64,000 nucleotides of DNA from an uncultured Bacteroidales bacterium (GTDB taxonomy: Bacteria > Bacteroidota > Bacteroidia > Bacteroidales > UBA932). Position numbers and translations under genes: made by a program. This document shows, piece after piece, positions 27,688-37,367 of the stretch. The notes beneath the pieces were generated by a model. That model was given only the letters and a program-made list of their open reading frames with translations. It was not told where the DNA came from and ran no database searches. How positions within the stretch are numbered: position 1 is the first letter of the stretch; the number at the start of each line of letters is the position of its first letter. The stretch covers positions 1 to 64,000 of the forward strand of contig CALVAG010000006.1 in the NCBI GenBank assembly GCA_944325445.1, read 5' to 3'.

Positions 27688-29142
27688 TTATCCCTGATGC
27701 GTTTCCCGCAATAGATCCACTACCGTTTTCACAGGATTGAACGTGCTTAACGGCACCTCTATGAACTGCGTATTCCAATTGCTCATTGCACCGTTCCAAA
27801 GCCCGGGCAACTCCTGTGCCTTGAGTTTTCTGCCCTGATAACTTTTTTCGGAAATAAACCCGGTAGTAGGGTCTGAATATGCGGTAAGGTCGAACTTATT
27901 TCCCTTATAATCATATACGGAACAGACCATATCTACAGGATTGAAGTGGGTTGCGCTCTTCAATGCCGCCATTGCAGCCGCATTCTCCTTATCTATCTGG
28001 GCGCCTTCGAGAATCTGAAGGGAAGTCGTACCGTCGTTCTCATTTATTATGTAAGGTCCTCCGCCCGGTTCGCCCTCGTTCTTGACCATGCCACACACTC
28101 TGACAGGACGGTCAAGTTTTGCCCTTGCCACGGAAAGCTGTTCATTCTCAGGAACCTTTGAAAGATCCGTTGAAAAGTTCTTAAGCAAGAACGATTTCAG
28201 TTCTTCCAGTTTTTCGGCAGATACATTATCCTTTCCCTCTATGTCGGAGAGGTATTTTCTGCATTTTGCACTCAGAGTCACCGCAGCTCCTATGAGCACT
28301 TTTTTCCAATATACGGTATCGGAAATATATTTCTCCTTTACAACATTATCTATATTTTTCACTACGATTATATCCGAAACGATACCGTTTATATTCTGCA
28401 ACAACGCGCCGTGACCGGCAGGCCTGAAAAGCAGTTCCCCGTCGTCTGTTCTGAACGGGACATTATCCATATCTACAGCAATGGTATCAGTTGCAGGAGA
28501 CTGCAAAGTAAACTCCACATCATATCTGCAACCGAAACGTTTTTCGTATTTTTCCTTTACCCTGCCGAGCAGAGTTTCGAATCCGCTACGGTGCTCGGGA
28601 GATATCGTAAAAACCATCTTGACCCTGCCGTCCTTGCTTTTTGCGTAGAGCGCCCCCTCTACAAGGTGCTCTTCCAACGGAGTCCTGTTACCGTCGGGAT
28701 AAGAATGGAATTCTATAAGGCCTTTTGGCATGGAACCGTAATCCAGCCCGTTTCCGAGCAGGGTCAGCTCCAGAATATGTTTAGCGTCAAAAAAAGGAAA
28801 ATCAGAAATATTATCTATGAATTTCTTTGCAAGCGGAGTCTGTTCCAGGGATTTTCCCTCCTTCAGATTAGATAGGGCCGCGAACAAATCCTTGAACATT
28901 CTCGAGGCGGCACCCGAGGCAGGTACGAATTTGCAGACGGAACCGCTGTAATTCTCTGCAACGGCAATGAATTCGTCTGCCTGCATCTTGCTCAGGGCGA
29001 TTATGCCGCCATTGGCAATTGTCGCGGCATCGGCAATGTTCAAAAACGGAAAACCTTCTTTAAAATTTTTCAGCTGCTGCTCGACACAGCTTTTGGCGAT
29101 GCCCTTGTCCGCCATCAGTTTTTCATCGTTGCTGGTAAACAT
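27688..29142 (-). CDS. DUF4301 family protein
   Basis: A 484-residue protein matching the Bacteroidota family DUF4301. Near residue 75 it has PASGAASRMFKDL, which resembles the Gly-rich nucleotide-binding loop of nucleotidyltransferases such as UDP-sugar pyrophosphorylases; an RPAGHGALLQN segment near 240 fits the same idea. No signal peptide or membrane span is seen. It probably acts as a cytosolic sugar-nucleotide-type transferase, but no substrate is known to me. Its first 20 bases overlap the end of pdxB, so the two are co-transcribed. Confidence 0.82.
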   Translation of the reverse strand: MFTSNDEKLMADKGIAKSCVEQQLKNFKEGFPFLNIADAATIANGGIIALSKMQADEFIAVAENYSGSVCKFVPASGAASRMFKDLFAALSNLKEGKSLEQTPLAKKFIDNISDFPFFDAKHILELTLLGNGLDYGSMPKGLIEFHSYPDGNRTPLEEHLVEGALYAKSKDGRVKMVFTISPEHRSGFETLLGRVKEKYEKRFGCRYDVEFTLQSPATDTIAVDMDNVPFRTDDGELLFRPAGHGALLQNINGIVSDIIVVKNIDNVVKEKYISDTVYWKKVLIGAAVTLSAKCRKYLSDIEGKDNVSAEKLEELKSFLLKNFSTDLSKVPENEQLSVARAKLDRPVRVCGMVKNEGEPGGGPYIINENDGTTSLQILEGAQIDKENAAAMAALKSATHFNPVDMVCSVYDYKGNKFDLTAYSDPTTGFISEKSYQGRKLKAQELPGLWNGAMSNWNTQFIEVPLSTFNPVKTVVDLLRETHQG

Positions 29143-30235
29143 GGAATTCTCTCCTCAATTTATAGTTACTTCTTATACTTTCAAATTCGGATATATTATT
29201 TCTCAACAGCTTATCGAGGTTAAAGATAGGAAATATTCTGTACAAATCCTCAAAAATCGCATTGCAGCCTTTCCCTTTCAAGATTAGCGACGGGGTCAGG
29301 GATGGGTCATATAAATCAATCGGGATTTCATACTTTTCGAGAGCTGCAATATCGAAAAATCCGGCTGCGGCTTTTATCGCCATAAGCGTACCGTTAGCCT
29401 TTCCTTCAACGGAATAACCGGCTATATGCGGAGTCGCTATATCGGCAGCGGCCACCAGTTCCGCATTGATTTCCGGTTCGTTGTTCCATACGTCCAGGAC
29501 AAGGCCCGAGAGTTTTTCCCTGTAATGTAAAAGCGCATTCTCGTCCACCACCTCACCTCTGGAAGAATTTATGAATAGGGTCCCCCGTTTCATCCTGCCG
29601 AAAAAGCGGGCGTCAGCCATCGATTCGGTACTCTCCAGCAACGGGACATGAAGCGTTACGATATCGGAGCGTTCCAGAAGATCATTCAGTTCCGAATATT
29701 CTACAGCTTCTTCCGCCCGGATTCCACCCCTTTCAAGTGCCCGGTTTTGCAATATCTGTTTCGGAGGGTCATTCCTCAATACCTTAAAACCGAGATATTC
29801 GCCTAACGATGCTACTTTGGACCCGACATTGCCTGTTCCTATAACCCCGATAGTGAGCGCTTTTTCCTCGAAATCTCCGCCCGGGCCGTATTTTACCGGG
29901 ATTTTCCTCTCCCTTGCAAGCGAATAGAGCGCAGTGTAAACATACTGCATAACCGCCGAAGAGTTGCATCCGGCGGCATTCTCGAAGTGGATGCCACGAC
30001 TGGCGCAATAGGGCAAATCCACATGGTCGGTCCCGATCGTAGCGGAAGCTATGAAACGGACTGCCGTACCCTCGAGCAGACTTTTGCAGCATTTTGTCCT
30101 TGTTCTGATAATCAGTCCGTCGGCATCCTTTATAATATCCCTGCATATTTCCGCGCCCTTGCTGTAAACCACTTCCGCATAAGGTTCGAACACCCCTTTT
30201 ATGAAGGGAATATCTTTGTCAATTACTAACTTCAT
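29123..30235 (-). CDS. pdxB: 4-phosphoerythronate dehydrogenase
   Basis: A 370-residue D-2-hydroxyacid dehydrogenase. The Rossmann loop is GVIGTGNVGSKVASL near residue 130, the catalytic Arg lies in INSSRGEVVDE, and a His in TPHIAGYSVEGK. The C-terminal extension (about 100 residues after the NAD domain) is characteristic of PdxB. It oxidises 4-phosphoerythronate in the DXP-independent branch of pyridoxal phosphate synthesis. It follows the DUF721 gene directly (adjacent ends) and overlaps DUF4301. Confidence 0.92.
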   Translation of the reverse strand: MKLVIDKDIPFIKGVFEPYAEVVYSKGAEICRDIIKDADGLIIRTRTKCCKSLLEGTAVRFIASATIGTDHVDLPYCASRGIHFENAAGCNSSAVMQYVYTALYSLARERKIPVKYGPGGDFEEKALTIGVIGTGNVGSKVASLGEYLGFKVLRNDPPKQILQNRALERGGIRAEEAVEYSELNDLLERSDIVTLHVPLLESTESMADARFFGRMKRGTLFINSSRGEVVDENALLHYREKLSGLVLDVWNNEPEINAELVAAADIATPHIAGYSVEGKANGTLMAIKAAAGFFDIAALEKYEIPIDLYDPSLTPSLILKGKGCNAIFEDLYRIFPIFNLDKLLRNNISEFESIRSNYKLRREFHVYQQR

Positions 30236-30526
30236 CTATCTCAATATAAGTTTTTCCACTACATCCTTTCCTATTATCTCATTTATTTTCCTGATTATCT
30301 CCTCTCTGTTATTATACAGGACGCTCCTTGCGACAGAAGAGTTCACTCTGCAATAAAGACATTTATCCTTATAAGATTTGCCCGACAGCAATCCTGCATA
30401 ATTTTCACCTATTGCCATGGCAAGCGCTTTGTAAATATTGACTGCCAACAAGCCCTGTTCCAGCCCTTGCTCCTTTATGAAATCCGCTATCAACGAGCCT
30501 ATGGTGCGGGTATCACTTCTTCTCAT
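30236..30526 (-). CDS. DUF721/DciA-like protein
   Basis: A 96-residue DUF721 protein. This family includes DciA, the ancestral loader of the DnaB replicative helicase. The short length is typical in Bacteroidota. Its start overlaps recF by 14 bases. Being next to recF supports a role in replication or repair. The function is inferred from family and context. Confidence 0.85.
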   Translation of the reverse strand: MRRSDTRTIGSLIADFIKEQGLEQGLLAVNIYKALAMAIGENYAGLLSGKSYKDKCLYCRVNSSVARSVLYNNREEIIRKINEIIGKDVVEKLILR

Positions 30527-31637
30527 ATATTTTACCGTCCGATACTTCGAAAAATTTCACTTCACTGGATATTGATTCCGCAATCTGCCCCACCCTCACC
30601 TTGTTGCTGTCGGTAATGAAAATCTGGCCGAACCCCTCTCCCGCAACCAGTTTCATCAATAACTCCACACGGTTCATATCCAATTTGTCGAAAAGGTCAT
30701 CCAACAAGAGTATGGGGGAGACTCCATGCAGCTGTCTCATGAGAGCGAACTGAGCCAGTTTCAGGGAGATTAGAAAACTCTTCTGCTCCCCTTGAGAGGC
30801 ATACCGTTTAATATGATGGTTATCTATGTAAAACTCAATATCATCGCGCTGGATTCCCGAAGAGGTATATTTCAAAATGCAATCCCTTTCGATATTTTCG
30901 CCAAAAAGAGCAGCCAGCGCCTGTTCCGCCGCTTCTCCGGGGTTGATATACCCTTCCAGATCGGATGTATATTTTAACCCCACGGCACCGTTTCCTCCGC
31001 TTACCTTATTGTAAAACAAGGTAATGAGGTCCTGCAATTCAGTGCAGAGCTCCTTGCGCCTGCCGTAGATATAGGCGGCATCCGGACTCATGCGTTCAGA
31101 AATAGTATCCAACAGTTCGCGTGAAACTGCACCGCTTTTAAGCAGCCTGTTGCGTTGTGCAAGGAATTGATTGTATCTCTGTATCCTGAGCAGATACTCC
31201 TTATCTGTCTGGGACAATATTGCATTGGAGAATTTTCTCCGCTCCTCACCGGCACCGTTTATCAGTTGCGTATCCGCCGGAGAGACCATGACGATAGGAA
31301 TCACTCCGATATGGTCGGAAATCCTCCTGTAGAGCTTGCCGTTCCTTTTTACATATTTCGATTCTCCGGTTTTGAGAGAGACACTAACCATATCTTCCGT
31401 GCAGTCTTCATGTACATATGTTCCGTTCAGGGCAAACTCTCCGCTTCCCCACCTGCAAGTGTACAGATCGGAGCTGTTAAAATAGCTTTTGCACATGGAG
31501 AGATAATATATTGCATCCAAAAGATTGGTCTTTCCTTCACCGTTATTGCCTGTTATGGAATTTATCTTTGGAGAAAACGTGATATCGGCACTTGGAATAT
31601 TTTTAAAATCTGATATTAGAATTCTCTTTAAAAACAT
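30513..31637 (-). CDS. recF: DNA replication and repair protein RecF
   Basis: A 374-residue SMC-like ATPase. Walker A GNNGEGKTNLLDAI lies near residue 30. Walker B/signature region LLLDDLFDKLDMNR near 310 is preceded by the ABC-type signature YASQGEQKSFLISLKLAQ. RecF, with RecO/RecR, loads RecA at single-strand gaps. It is first in the minus-strand set recF-DUF721-pdxB-DUF4301, and divergent from the TPR gene. Confidence 0.95.
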   Translation of the reverse strand: MFLKRILISDFKNIPSADITFSPKINSITGNNGEGKTNLLDAIYYLSMCKSYFNSSDLYTCRWGSGEFALNGTYVHEDCTEDMVSVSLKTGESKYVKRNGKLYRRISDHIGVIPIVMVSPADTQLINGAGEERRKFSNAILSQTDKEYLLRIQRYNQFLAQRNRLLKSGAVSRELLDTISERMSPDAAYIYGRRKELCTELQDLITLFYNKVSGGNGAVGLKYTSDLEGYINPGEAAEQALAALFGENIERDCILKYTSSGIQRDDIEFYIDNHHIKRYASQGEQKSFLISLKLAQFALMRQLHGVSPILLLDDLFDKLDMNRVELLMKLVAGEGFGQIFITDSNKVRVGQIAESISSEVKFFEVSDGKIYEKK

Positions 31638-31696
31638 AGATTATTCGAATAATTTTCCAAAGTTAGCTGATTTATCGATTAAATGGGAAAAATATA

Positions 31697-31726
31697 TTTG
31701 TGATTCTCTAAAATATTGTAAATTTG
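31697..31726 (+). promoter_or_regulatory. Bacteroidota promoter for the TPR-yebC operon
   Basis: The -33 TTTG at 31697-31700 and -7 TAAATTTG at 31719-31726 are 18 bases apart, a good match to the phylum consensus. ATG 31749 follows about 16 bases after the expected start. Confidence 0.72.
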
Positions 31727-31748
31727 CAACCGCAAAAATCATTAAACA

Positions 31749-32423
31749 ATGGCTAATAAAATTAAAAACAAAGAACCCGAGATAAATGTCGGAGAAGCAA
31801 TCGTTGAAACCGAACATTTTTTCACAAAATACAAAAAGGCTGTCATATACACTGTCGGAGCTATAGTCGTACTCTTTGCAATTGTGTTGCTCTATAAACA
31901 GTTCGTACTTGTTCCTCAGCAAAATGAAGCTATAAATCAGACATTTGTTGCAGAGCAGTATTTCAGGGCGAACGATTTCGAAAAGGCTCTCAACGGAGAC
32001 GGCAATGCGCTCGGATTCGCACAGCTCATAAATGAATACGGGAGCAAATCCGGAGAAGCTGTATATTTTTATGCAGGAGTCTGCCAGTTGCAGCTCGGCA
32101 ACTATAACGAGGCAATCGAATATCTCGAAAAATACAAAGGCGAGGATCCTATTATAACAGCCCGTGCCATTGCATGCATAGGAGACGCATATGTAGGATT
32201 GAACGATTATAATCGTGCGATAACCCAGTTTTTACAGGCTGCCAGAACCGCCGACAACATATTCGCGGCATCATACCTGATGAAGGCCGGCCTTGCTTAC
32301 GAAGAGACTGGCGACAAAGAGAATGCCCTTAAAATGTATGAAGAGATTCAACTCAAATATCCTCAATCTGCCGAGGGTTTCGAGATAAACAAGTATATAA
32401 CTCGCATTAAGAGTACAAAATAG
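31749..32423 (+). CDS. Membrane-anchored TPR protein
   Basis: A 224-residue protein. An N-terminal cytosolic stretch, then one membrane helix (AVIYTVGAIVVLFAIVLLY, about residues 31-49), then at least three or four TPR units (EAVYFYAGVCQLQLGNYNEAI, ARAIACIGDAYVGLNDYNRAI, AASYLMKAGLAYEETGDKEN). The layout is like YfgM, an inner-membrane TPR protein linked to the Sec translocon. The role is inferred from the layout. It is co-transcribed with yebC (4 bases apart). Confidence 0.82.
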   Translation: MANKIKNKEPEINVGEAIVETEHFFTKYKKAVIYTVGAIVVLFAIVLLYKQFVLVPQQNEAINQTFVAEQYFRANDFEKALNGDGNALGFAQLINEYGSKSGEAVYFYAGVCQLQLGNYNEAIEYLEKYKGEDPIITARAIACIGDAYVGLNDYNRAITQFLQAARTADNIFAASYLMKAGLAYEETGDKENALKMYEEIQLKYPQSAEGFEINKYITRIKSTK

Positions 32424-32427
32424 TTAT

Positions 32428-33159
32428 ATGGGAAGAGCTTTTGAATTCAGAAAGGAGAGAAAATTCAAACGTTGGGGCAATATGGCCCGCGTTTTCACAC
32501 GATTGGGAAAGGAAATTACCATAGCTGCAAAAACCGGCGGTCCGGATCCTGACGGCAATCCGCATCTTCGTACGCTCATTCAGACTGCAAAGAGCGAAAA
32601 TATGCCCAAAGACAACATTGAAAGGGCAATCAAACGTGCGACTGAAAAGGACACTGCAGATTACAAGGAGATGGTCTATGAGGGATACGGCCCTCACGGC
32701 ATTGCATTTCTCATTGAGACCGCGACCGATAACCCTACACGTACGGTAGCGAATATCAGAAGCTATTTCAACAAGTTCGGAGGCTCGTTAGGTACTTCGG
32801 GAAGCGTAGATTTCATGTTTGAGCGCAAATGTGTCTTCAAGATAAAACCCGGCGACGTGGATTTGGACGAATTGGAGCTGGAACTTATCGATTATGGGGC
32901 AGAAGAGGTATTCAGAGATGACGAAGACGAATCTGTTGTGGTAATCTACGGATCGTTCGAATCTTTCGGCTCCATCCAGAAATATATTGAGGAGCACGGC
33001 TATGAACTCGTATCCGGACAGTTCGAACGCATTCCTACCACCGAACTGAAGAGAGTGGCTAAAGAGGATCGCGTAGAGTTGGACAAGCTTATCGAAAAAT
33101 TGGAGAACGATGAAGATGTCCAGAATGTCTATCACCTTTTGGACACATCCGAAGATTAA
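32428..33159 (+). CDS. yebC: YebC/PmpR-family protein
   Basis: A 243-residue YebC/TACO1 family protein. The N-terminus MGRAFEFRKERKFKRWGNMARVFTRL and a GGPDPDGNPHLRTLIQTAK segment are characteristic. It is a three-domain cytosolic protein. Members act as transcription regulators or as ribosome-associated factors that relieve stalling at proline stretches. It ends in a hairpin terminator at 33183-33209. Confidence 0.93.
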   Translation: MGRAFEFRKERKFKRWGNMARVFTRLGKEITIAAKTGGPDPDGNPHLRTLIQTAKSENMPKDNIERAIKRATEKDTADYKEMVYEGYGPHGIAFLIETATDNPTRTVANIRSYFNKFGGSLGTSGSVDFMFERKCVFKIKPGDVDLDELELELIDYGAEEVFRDDEDESVVVIYGSFESFGSIQKYIEEHGYELVSGQFERIPTTELKRVAKEDRVELDKLIEKLENDEDVQNVYHLLDTSED

Positions 33160-33182
33160 AAAGCAATTTAATTATAAGATAT

Positions 33183-33209
33183 AAACGGCGCTTTACGGTG
33201 CCGTTTTTT
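33183..33209 (+). terminator. Rho-independent terminator after yebC
   Basis: AAACGGC pairs with GCCGTTT, followed by TTTTTT. Confidence 0.8.
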
Positions 33210-33235
33210 ATTTCCGGTTGCACACTCTCTGCCCC

Positions 33236-35218
33236 TTAAAACTCTTCGTAAGAGAGTTTGTTATCTATAAGGCGATTAATATACTGCTGTATGAAAGCCT
33301 TGAAAAATTCATCCTGCGCCTTTAAGGAACTGCCGTCTCTTAAAGAATCAGCCGCCGTCCCTGTAAGAAGGTTGTTTTTAAGCAGCGGATCACTCTGCAG
33401 GTCGTAAACGGCCGTAAGGTCCGAATCGTTTCTGAACAAAAGGGTGTCGTTATATACAAGCTGATATTGCCCCTGCGTATAATTTACTGCAAATGGCTTG
33501 TGCAGGGTATCGCTGTTCAAATCGCGCCCGAATGCGAAATAGGGCTTGTCATAGCCTATCATGCCGAGCAGTGTAGGCATGATATCAAGCTGTTGCGTAA
33601 CGGAGTTATATTCGCCCGGCTCAATGAAACCGGGAGCATAATATATTATGGGGATTCTCGTATTGCCTATTGTCGTGGTGAATTCAGGATAAATCCCCCA
33701 CAGGGTAGAGTGGTCGGGAGTTATTACGAATATGGTATTGCCGAACCATTCCGTATCCCGAATCTTTTCAAAAAAGGCTTTTACTGCAGCATCCGCATAA
33801 GCTATCGTTTTCTGCAAAGGCACTTGGCTCTCCGGGAGACGCTCTTCCCATTCTGCGGGAATCTTGAACGGATGGTGAGACGAGAGGGTAAATATCCCGG
33901 CCATAAAGGGCTGAGGCAGGGTATCGAGCATATCCGCCACATACGGGAGGAAATACTCGTCCCATATTCCCCACGAACCGTCGAATTTGGAATTATCGTT
34001 GAACTCGTCCTTACCGTAATAATGTTCTATGCCGCATAGACGCGCTATGGCCCTTATTCCCATGGAGGTATTCGGGGCGCCGTGGAAAAAGGCCGTGTAA
34101 TATCCGAGCGAATCCAGGATTTTCGGCAGCCCGAAGGTATAGTCGGTAGAATAGGGTGTAACGGCATATGAACTTATAAGACTCGGAATCGAGGCGTAGA
34201 TGGATGGAATCGCATCTACGGATTTGCGGCCGTTTGCAAAGGCATCAGTACAGAAGAGCCCCTCCTTGCGCAACGAATCCAGAAACGGAGTATAGCATTT
34301 ATCCAGATTTTCATTCATGAAACTCATGTTCTCGGCGCCGAAACTCTCCAGCATGAGTATTACTATATTTTTGCCTGCCGCTGTACTGTCGTAACGTATC
34401 ACATTATTAATGTTCAACGGTTTTTCGCCTCCGCGATTGCGTATCGGGGTAAAAACGCCCTCCATGTCTGCATATGACGGATAATAATCCTTATACACAT
34501 ATTCCGCCTTCCCTATCGTCCGTATGAGGGAAAAGGGAGTGTTCAAGACGGCGGCAGTATGTATTGCCCGGTCTGTATAATCTCCCGCATTGCCTATTGT
34601 AATTGGCCTCATCGCACCGCTCGTGCCTCCTCTGACCCCGATTATGAACAACGGTGCGGTAACCAAAAGAGCCAAAACCTGGGTTACATAAAAATTTCTT
34701 GCGGCAAAACTGTTTTTATCAATATTTCTGGTATTGCCCGACAGATAGAACAGAACGAACAGCAAGATTATGCCTATCAGGAATATATACCAATATAACA
34801 AAAGGCTTTCCGAAAAGATTCTGAAAAAACGTACATCACCGGTAAATTCCGTAAAGAAGGTAGTGCTCGTCCTTCGCAGCGTAAATCGGAAATAGACAGT
34901 ATCCGCAAGGTTTATGGCGGCGGCCGTAAAATTTATCGTAACGTAAAGCCCTTTCAGGAATTTCTGCACCCTGTCCGACTTGATTGCCGGAAGCGGTAAA
35001 AATGACAAAAACAGATAGAGGATATTCGTATACATTATCGCGGAGGTATCGAACATCAGTCCTCCGCCCAATATTCTGAAAAATTGCGAGACCGAAACGG
35101 GCTCCAGAAGCGCGTAGTTGAAAAGTATAAAAACAAGACGGCACAACATGTATATGAGATATGCCAGGATTATTCTCCATATGACGAGAAGATAATAATT
35201 TTTAATTTTCAACCCCAT
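33236..35218 (-). CDS. LTA synthase-family membrane sulfatase-fold phosphotransferase
   Basis: A 660-residue protein. The first ~220 residues carry about five membrane helices (several hydrophobic spans between residues 9 and 190). The extracytoplasmic alkaline-phosphatase-fold domain has VILMLESFGAEN (metal/nucleophile region), FFHGAPNTSMG and TPDHSTLWG with the Asp/His metal ligands. This is the lipoteichoic-acid synthase/phosphoglycerol or phosphoethanolamine transferase superfamily. Gram-negative members modify periplasmic glycans or lipids with phosphoglycerol groups; the acceptor is unknown. It is a single gene. Confidence 0.88.
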   Translation of the reverse strand: MGLKIKNYYLLVIWRIILAYLIYMLCRLVFILFNYALLEPVSVSQFFRILGGGLMFDTSAIMYTNILYLFLSFLPLPAIKSDRVQKFLKGLYVTINFTAAAINLADTVYFRFTLRRTSTTFFTEFTGDVRFFRIFSESLLLYWYIFLIGIILLFVLFYLSGNTRNIDKNSFAARNFYVTQVLALLVTAPLFIIGVRGGTSGAMRPITIGNAGDYTDRAIHTAAVLNTPFSLIRTIGKAEYVYKDYYPSYADMEGVFTPIRNRGGEKPLNINNVIRYDSTAAGKNIVILMLESFGAENMSFMNENLDKCYTPFLDSLRKEGLFCTDAFANGRKSVDAIPSIYASIPSLISSYAVTPYSTDYTFGLPKILDSLGYYTAFFHGAPNTSMGIRAIARLCGIEHYYGKDEFNDNSKFDGSWGIWDEYFLPYVADMLDTLPQPFMAGIFTLSSHHPFKIPAEWEERLPESQVPLQKTIAYADAAVKAFFEKIRDTEWFGNTIFVITPDHSTLWGIYPEFTTTIGNTRIPIIYYAPGFIEPGEYNSVTQQLDIMPTLLGMIGYDKPYFAFGRDLNSDTLHKPFAVNYTQGQYQLVYNDTLLFRNDSDLTAVYDLQSDPLLKNNLLTGTAADSLRDGSSLKAQDEFFKAFIQQYINRLIDNKLSYEEF

Positions 35219-35264
35219 TTTTACAAACTCAAAAATGTTGATAATTTTTCACACAAATGTATGG

Positions 35265-35272
35265 CAAAGGTA
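35265..35272 (-). promoter_or_regulatory. -7 box for the LTA-synthase-like gene
   Basis: Minus-strand TACCTTTG; a second TACATTTG lies at 35261-35254. The first is about 47 bases before ATG 35218. No clear -33 element. Confidence 0.4.
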
Positions 35273-35282
35273 TAATAATTAT

Positions 35283-35290
35283 TAAATTTG
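35283..35290 (+). promoter_or_regulatory. -7 box for the methylmalonyl-CoA decarboxylase operon
   Basis: TAAATTTG, 57 bases before ATG 35348. The 40 bases after it are AT-rich. No good -33 TTTG at the standard distance. Confidence 0.5.
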
Positions 35291-35347
35291 TAGGATTAAA
35301 TTGTATCTGATTAAAATCAAATATTAACAATTTATACACACAACACT

Positions 35348-35761
35348 ATGGAAATTACTCATATAGAACATCTTGGCATTGCTGTTAAGTCATTGGAAAC
35401 AGCTATTCCTTACTACGAAGAAAAATTGGGGCTTAAATGCTACTCAATCGAAGAGGTAAAGGATCAGAAAGTCAAAACAGCTTTCTTTAAAGTAGGACAG
35501 ACTAAAATTGAATTGCTCGAGAGCACGGACCCTGAGGGAACAATCGCCAAATTCATAGAAAAGAGAGGCGAAGGCGTGCATCATGTGGCATTTGCCACAA
35601 CAGGAGTGCAGACTGCCCTTGATGAGCTTTCCGCTAAGGGCGTCCAACTTATCGACAAAGCTCCAAGAAAGGGTGCAGAGGGGTTGAACATTGCATTCCT
35701 CCATCCGAAATCTACCCATGGCGTGCTCACGGAAATATGCGAAGATCCGTCAAAAAAGTAA
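35348..35761 (+). CDS. mce: Methylmalonyl-CoA epimerase
   Basis: A 137-residue vicinal-oxygen-chelate fold protein. The start IEHLGIAVKSLETAIPYYEEKLGL has the first metal His, followed by KIELLE and HHVAFAT ligands and a terminal LTEICE Glu. It interconverts (R)- and (S)-methylmalonyl-CoA. It is first in the operon mce-mmdA-OadG-mmdC-mmdB, linking methylmalonyl-CoA mutase to the decarboxylase. Confidence 0.95.
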   Translation: MEITHIEHLGIAVKSLETAIPYYEEKLGLKCYSIEEVKDQKVKTAFFKVGQTKIELLESTDPEGTIAKFIEKRGEGVHHVAFATTGVQTALDELSAKGVQLIDKAPRKGAEGLNIAFLHPKSTHGVLTEICEDPSKK

Positions 35762-35797
35762 AATAATATATTAAAAACCTAAATAAAATATTTCATA

Positions 35798-37351
35798 ATG
35801 AGTCTACAACTCGAACAAGTAAAGGCGCTTATCGCTCTCCGTGAGAAGGCGCGCATGGGAGGTGGTCTGAAAAGAATTGACTCTCAACATGCAAAAGGCA
35901 AATACACAGCTCGTGAAAGAATCAACATGTTACTCGACGAAGGAAGCTTTGAAGAGTACGATATGTTTGTAACGCACCGTTGTACCAATTTCGGAATGGA
36001 GAAAAACACATTCCTCGGCGATGGAGTGGTAACCGGATACGGTACAATAGACGGAAGACTTGTATATGTTTTCGCACAAGACTTTACGGTTTTCGGAGGT
36101 TCCCTCTCGGAAAGTCTGGCCCTCAAAATCTGCAAGGTTATGGACCAGGCCATGAAGATGGGCGCTCCGGTTATAGGCATAAACGATTCAGGCGGAGCCC
36201 GTATTCAGGAGGGCATAAATGCTTTGGCAGGTTATACCGAGATTTTCCAGAGAAACATTCTCGCATCCGGAGTCATTCCGCAGATTTCAGCGATTTTCGG
36301 TCCTTGTGCAGGCGGTGCGGTATATTCTCCCGCCCTTACGGACTTCAACATAATGGCAAAAGGCACAAGCTACATGTTCCTCACCGGCCCTACGGTCGTA
36401 AAATCCGTAACAGGTGAAGATATTACACAGGAGAATCTTGGAGGCGCAAGCGTACACGCCTCAAAGAGCGGTGTTGCACACTTTACAGTGGATACCGAGG
36501 AAGAGGGATTGCAACTCATAAAGGATTTGCTAAGCTATCTGCCTCAAAACAACATGGAAGAGACTCCACTTGTAGAGACACAAGACCCCATAGACAGACT
36601 TGAGGATTCTCTCAATGAAATCATACCGGACAATCCCAACAAGCCTTACGATATATACGAGGTTATCGGCGGCATAGTGGATGACGGAAAATTCCTTGAA
36701 GTACATGCGGATTATGCAAAGAATATCGTTGTAGGATTCGCAAGATTCAACGGACAGTCTGTCGGCATCGTTGCAAACCAGCCTAAAGTGCTGGCCGGAG
36801 TTCTCGACATAAACTCTTCGAGAAAAGGCGCAAGGTTCGTACGTTTCTGCGACGCATTCAATATTCCTATTGTAACGCTTGTAGACGTACCGGGCTTCCT
36901 TCCCGGCTCGCAGCAGGAGTATGGCGGAGTCATTCTGCACGGTGCAAAACTGCTCTATGCATATGGCGAGGCTACAGTTCCTAAAGTTACAGTAGTTCTC
37001 CGCAAGGCATACGGCGGAGCATATTGCGTCATGAGTTCAAAACATTTGAGAGGCGATATCAATTACGCATGGCCTACAGCGGAAATTGCTGTCATGGGTC
37101 CTTCCGGAGCTATCGGAATACTTTATGGAAAAGAGATGAAAGAGGCGGAAGATCCGGCAGCTTTTGCGGCAGAGAAAGAGAAAGAGTACAGAGATGCATT
37201 CGCAAATCCGTACAATGCCGCAAAATACGGCTATATTGATGACGTAATCGAGCCGAGAAATACCCGATTCCGCGTAATTCGCGCTTTGCAGCAATTGGCG
37301 ACCAAGAAATTGGCCAATCCTGCCAAGAAGCACGACAATCTACCTCTTTAA
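35798..37351 (+). CDS. mmdA: Methylmalonyl-CoA decarboxylase alpha (carboxyltransferase) subunit
   Basis: A 517-residue acyl-CoA carboxyltransferase with two crotonase-like halves. It has [34 protein letters not shown] and, in the second half, [15 protein letters not shown] and [14 protein letters not shown]. Context with OadG, biotin-carrier and beta-subunit genes identifies the Na+-pumping decarboxylase rather than a biosynthetic acetyl- or propionyl-CoA carboxylase. It moves the carboxyl group from methylmalonyl-CoA to biotin, yielding propionyl-CoA. Confidence 0.93.
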   Translation: MSLQLEQVKALIALREKARMGGGLKRIDSQHAKGKYTARERINMLLDEGSFEEYDMFVTHRCTNFGMEKNTFLGDGVVTGYGTIDGRLVYVFAQDFTVFGGSLSESLALKICKVMDQAMKMGAPVIGINDSGGARIQEGINALAGYTEIFQRNILASGVIPQISAIFGPCAGGAVYSPALTDFNIMAKGTSYMFLTGPTVVKSVTGEDITQENLGGASVHASKSGVAHFTVDTEEEGLQLIKDLLSYLPQNNMEETPLVETQDPIDRLEDSLNEIIPDNPNKPYDIYEVIGGIVDDGKFLEVHADYAKNIVVGFARFNGQSVGIVANQPKVLAGVLDINSSRKGARFVRFCDAFNIPIVTLVDVPGFLPGSQQEYGGVILHGAKLLYAYGEATVPKVTVVLRKAYGGAYCVMSSKHLRGDINYAWPTAEIAVMGPSGAIGILYGKEMKEAEDPAAFAAEKEKEYRDAFANPYNAAKYGYIDDVIEPRNTRFRVIRALQQLATKKLANPAKKHDNLPL

Positions 37352-37367
37352 TTAAAAACAGAAACGA

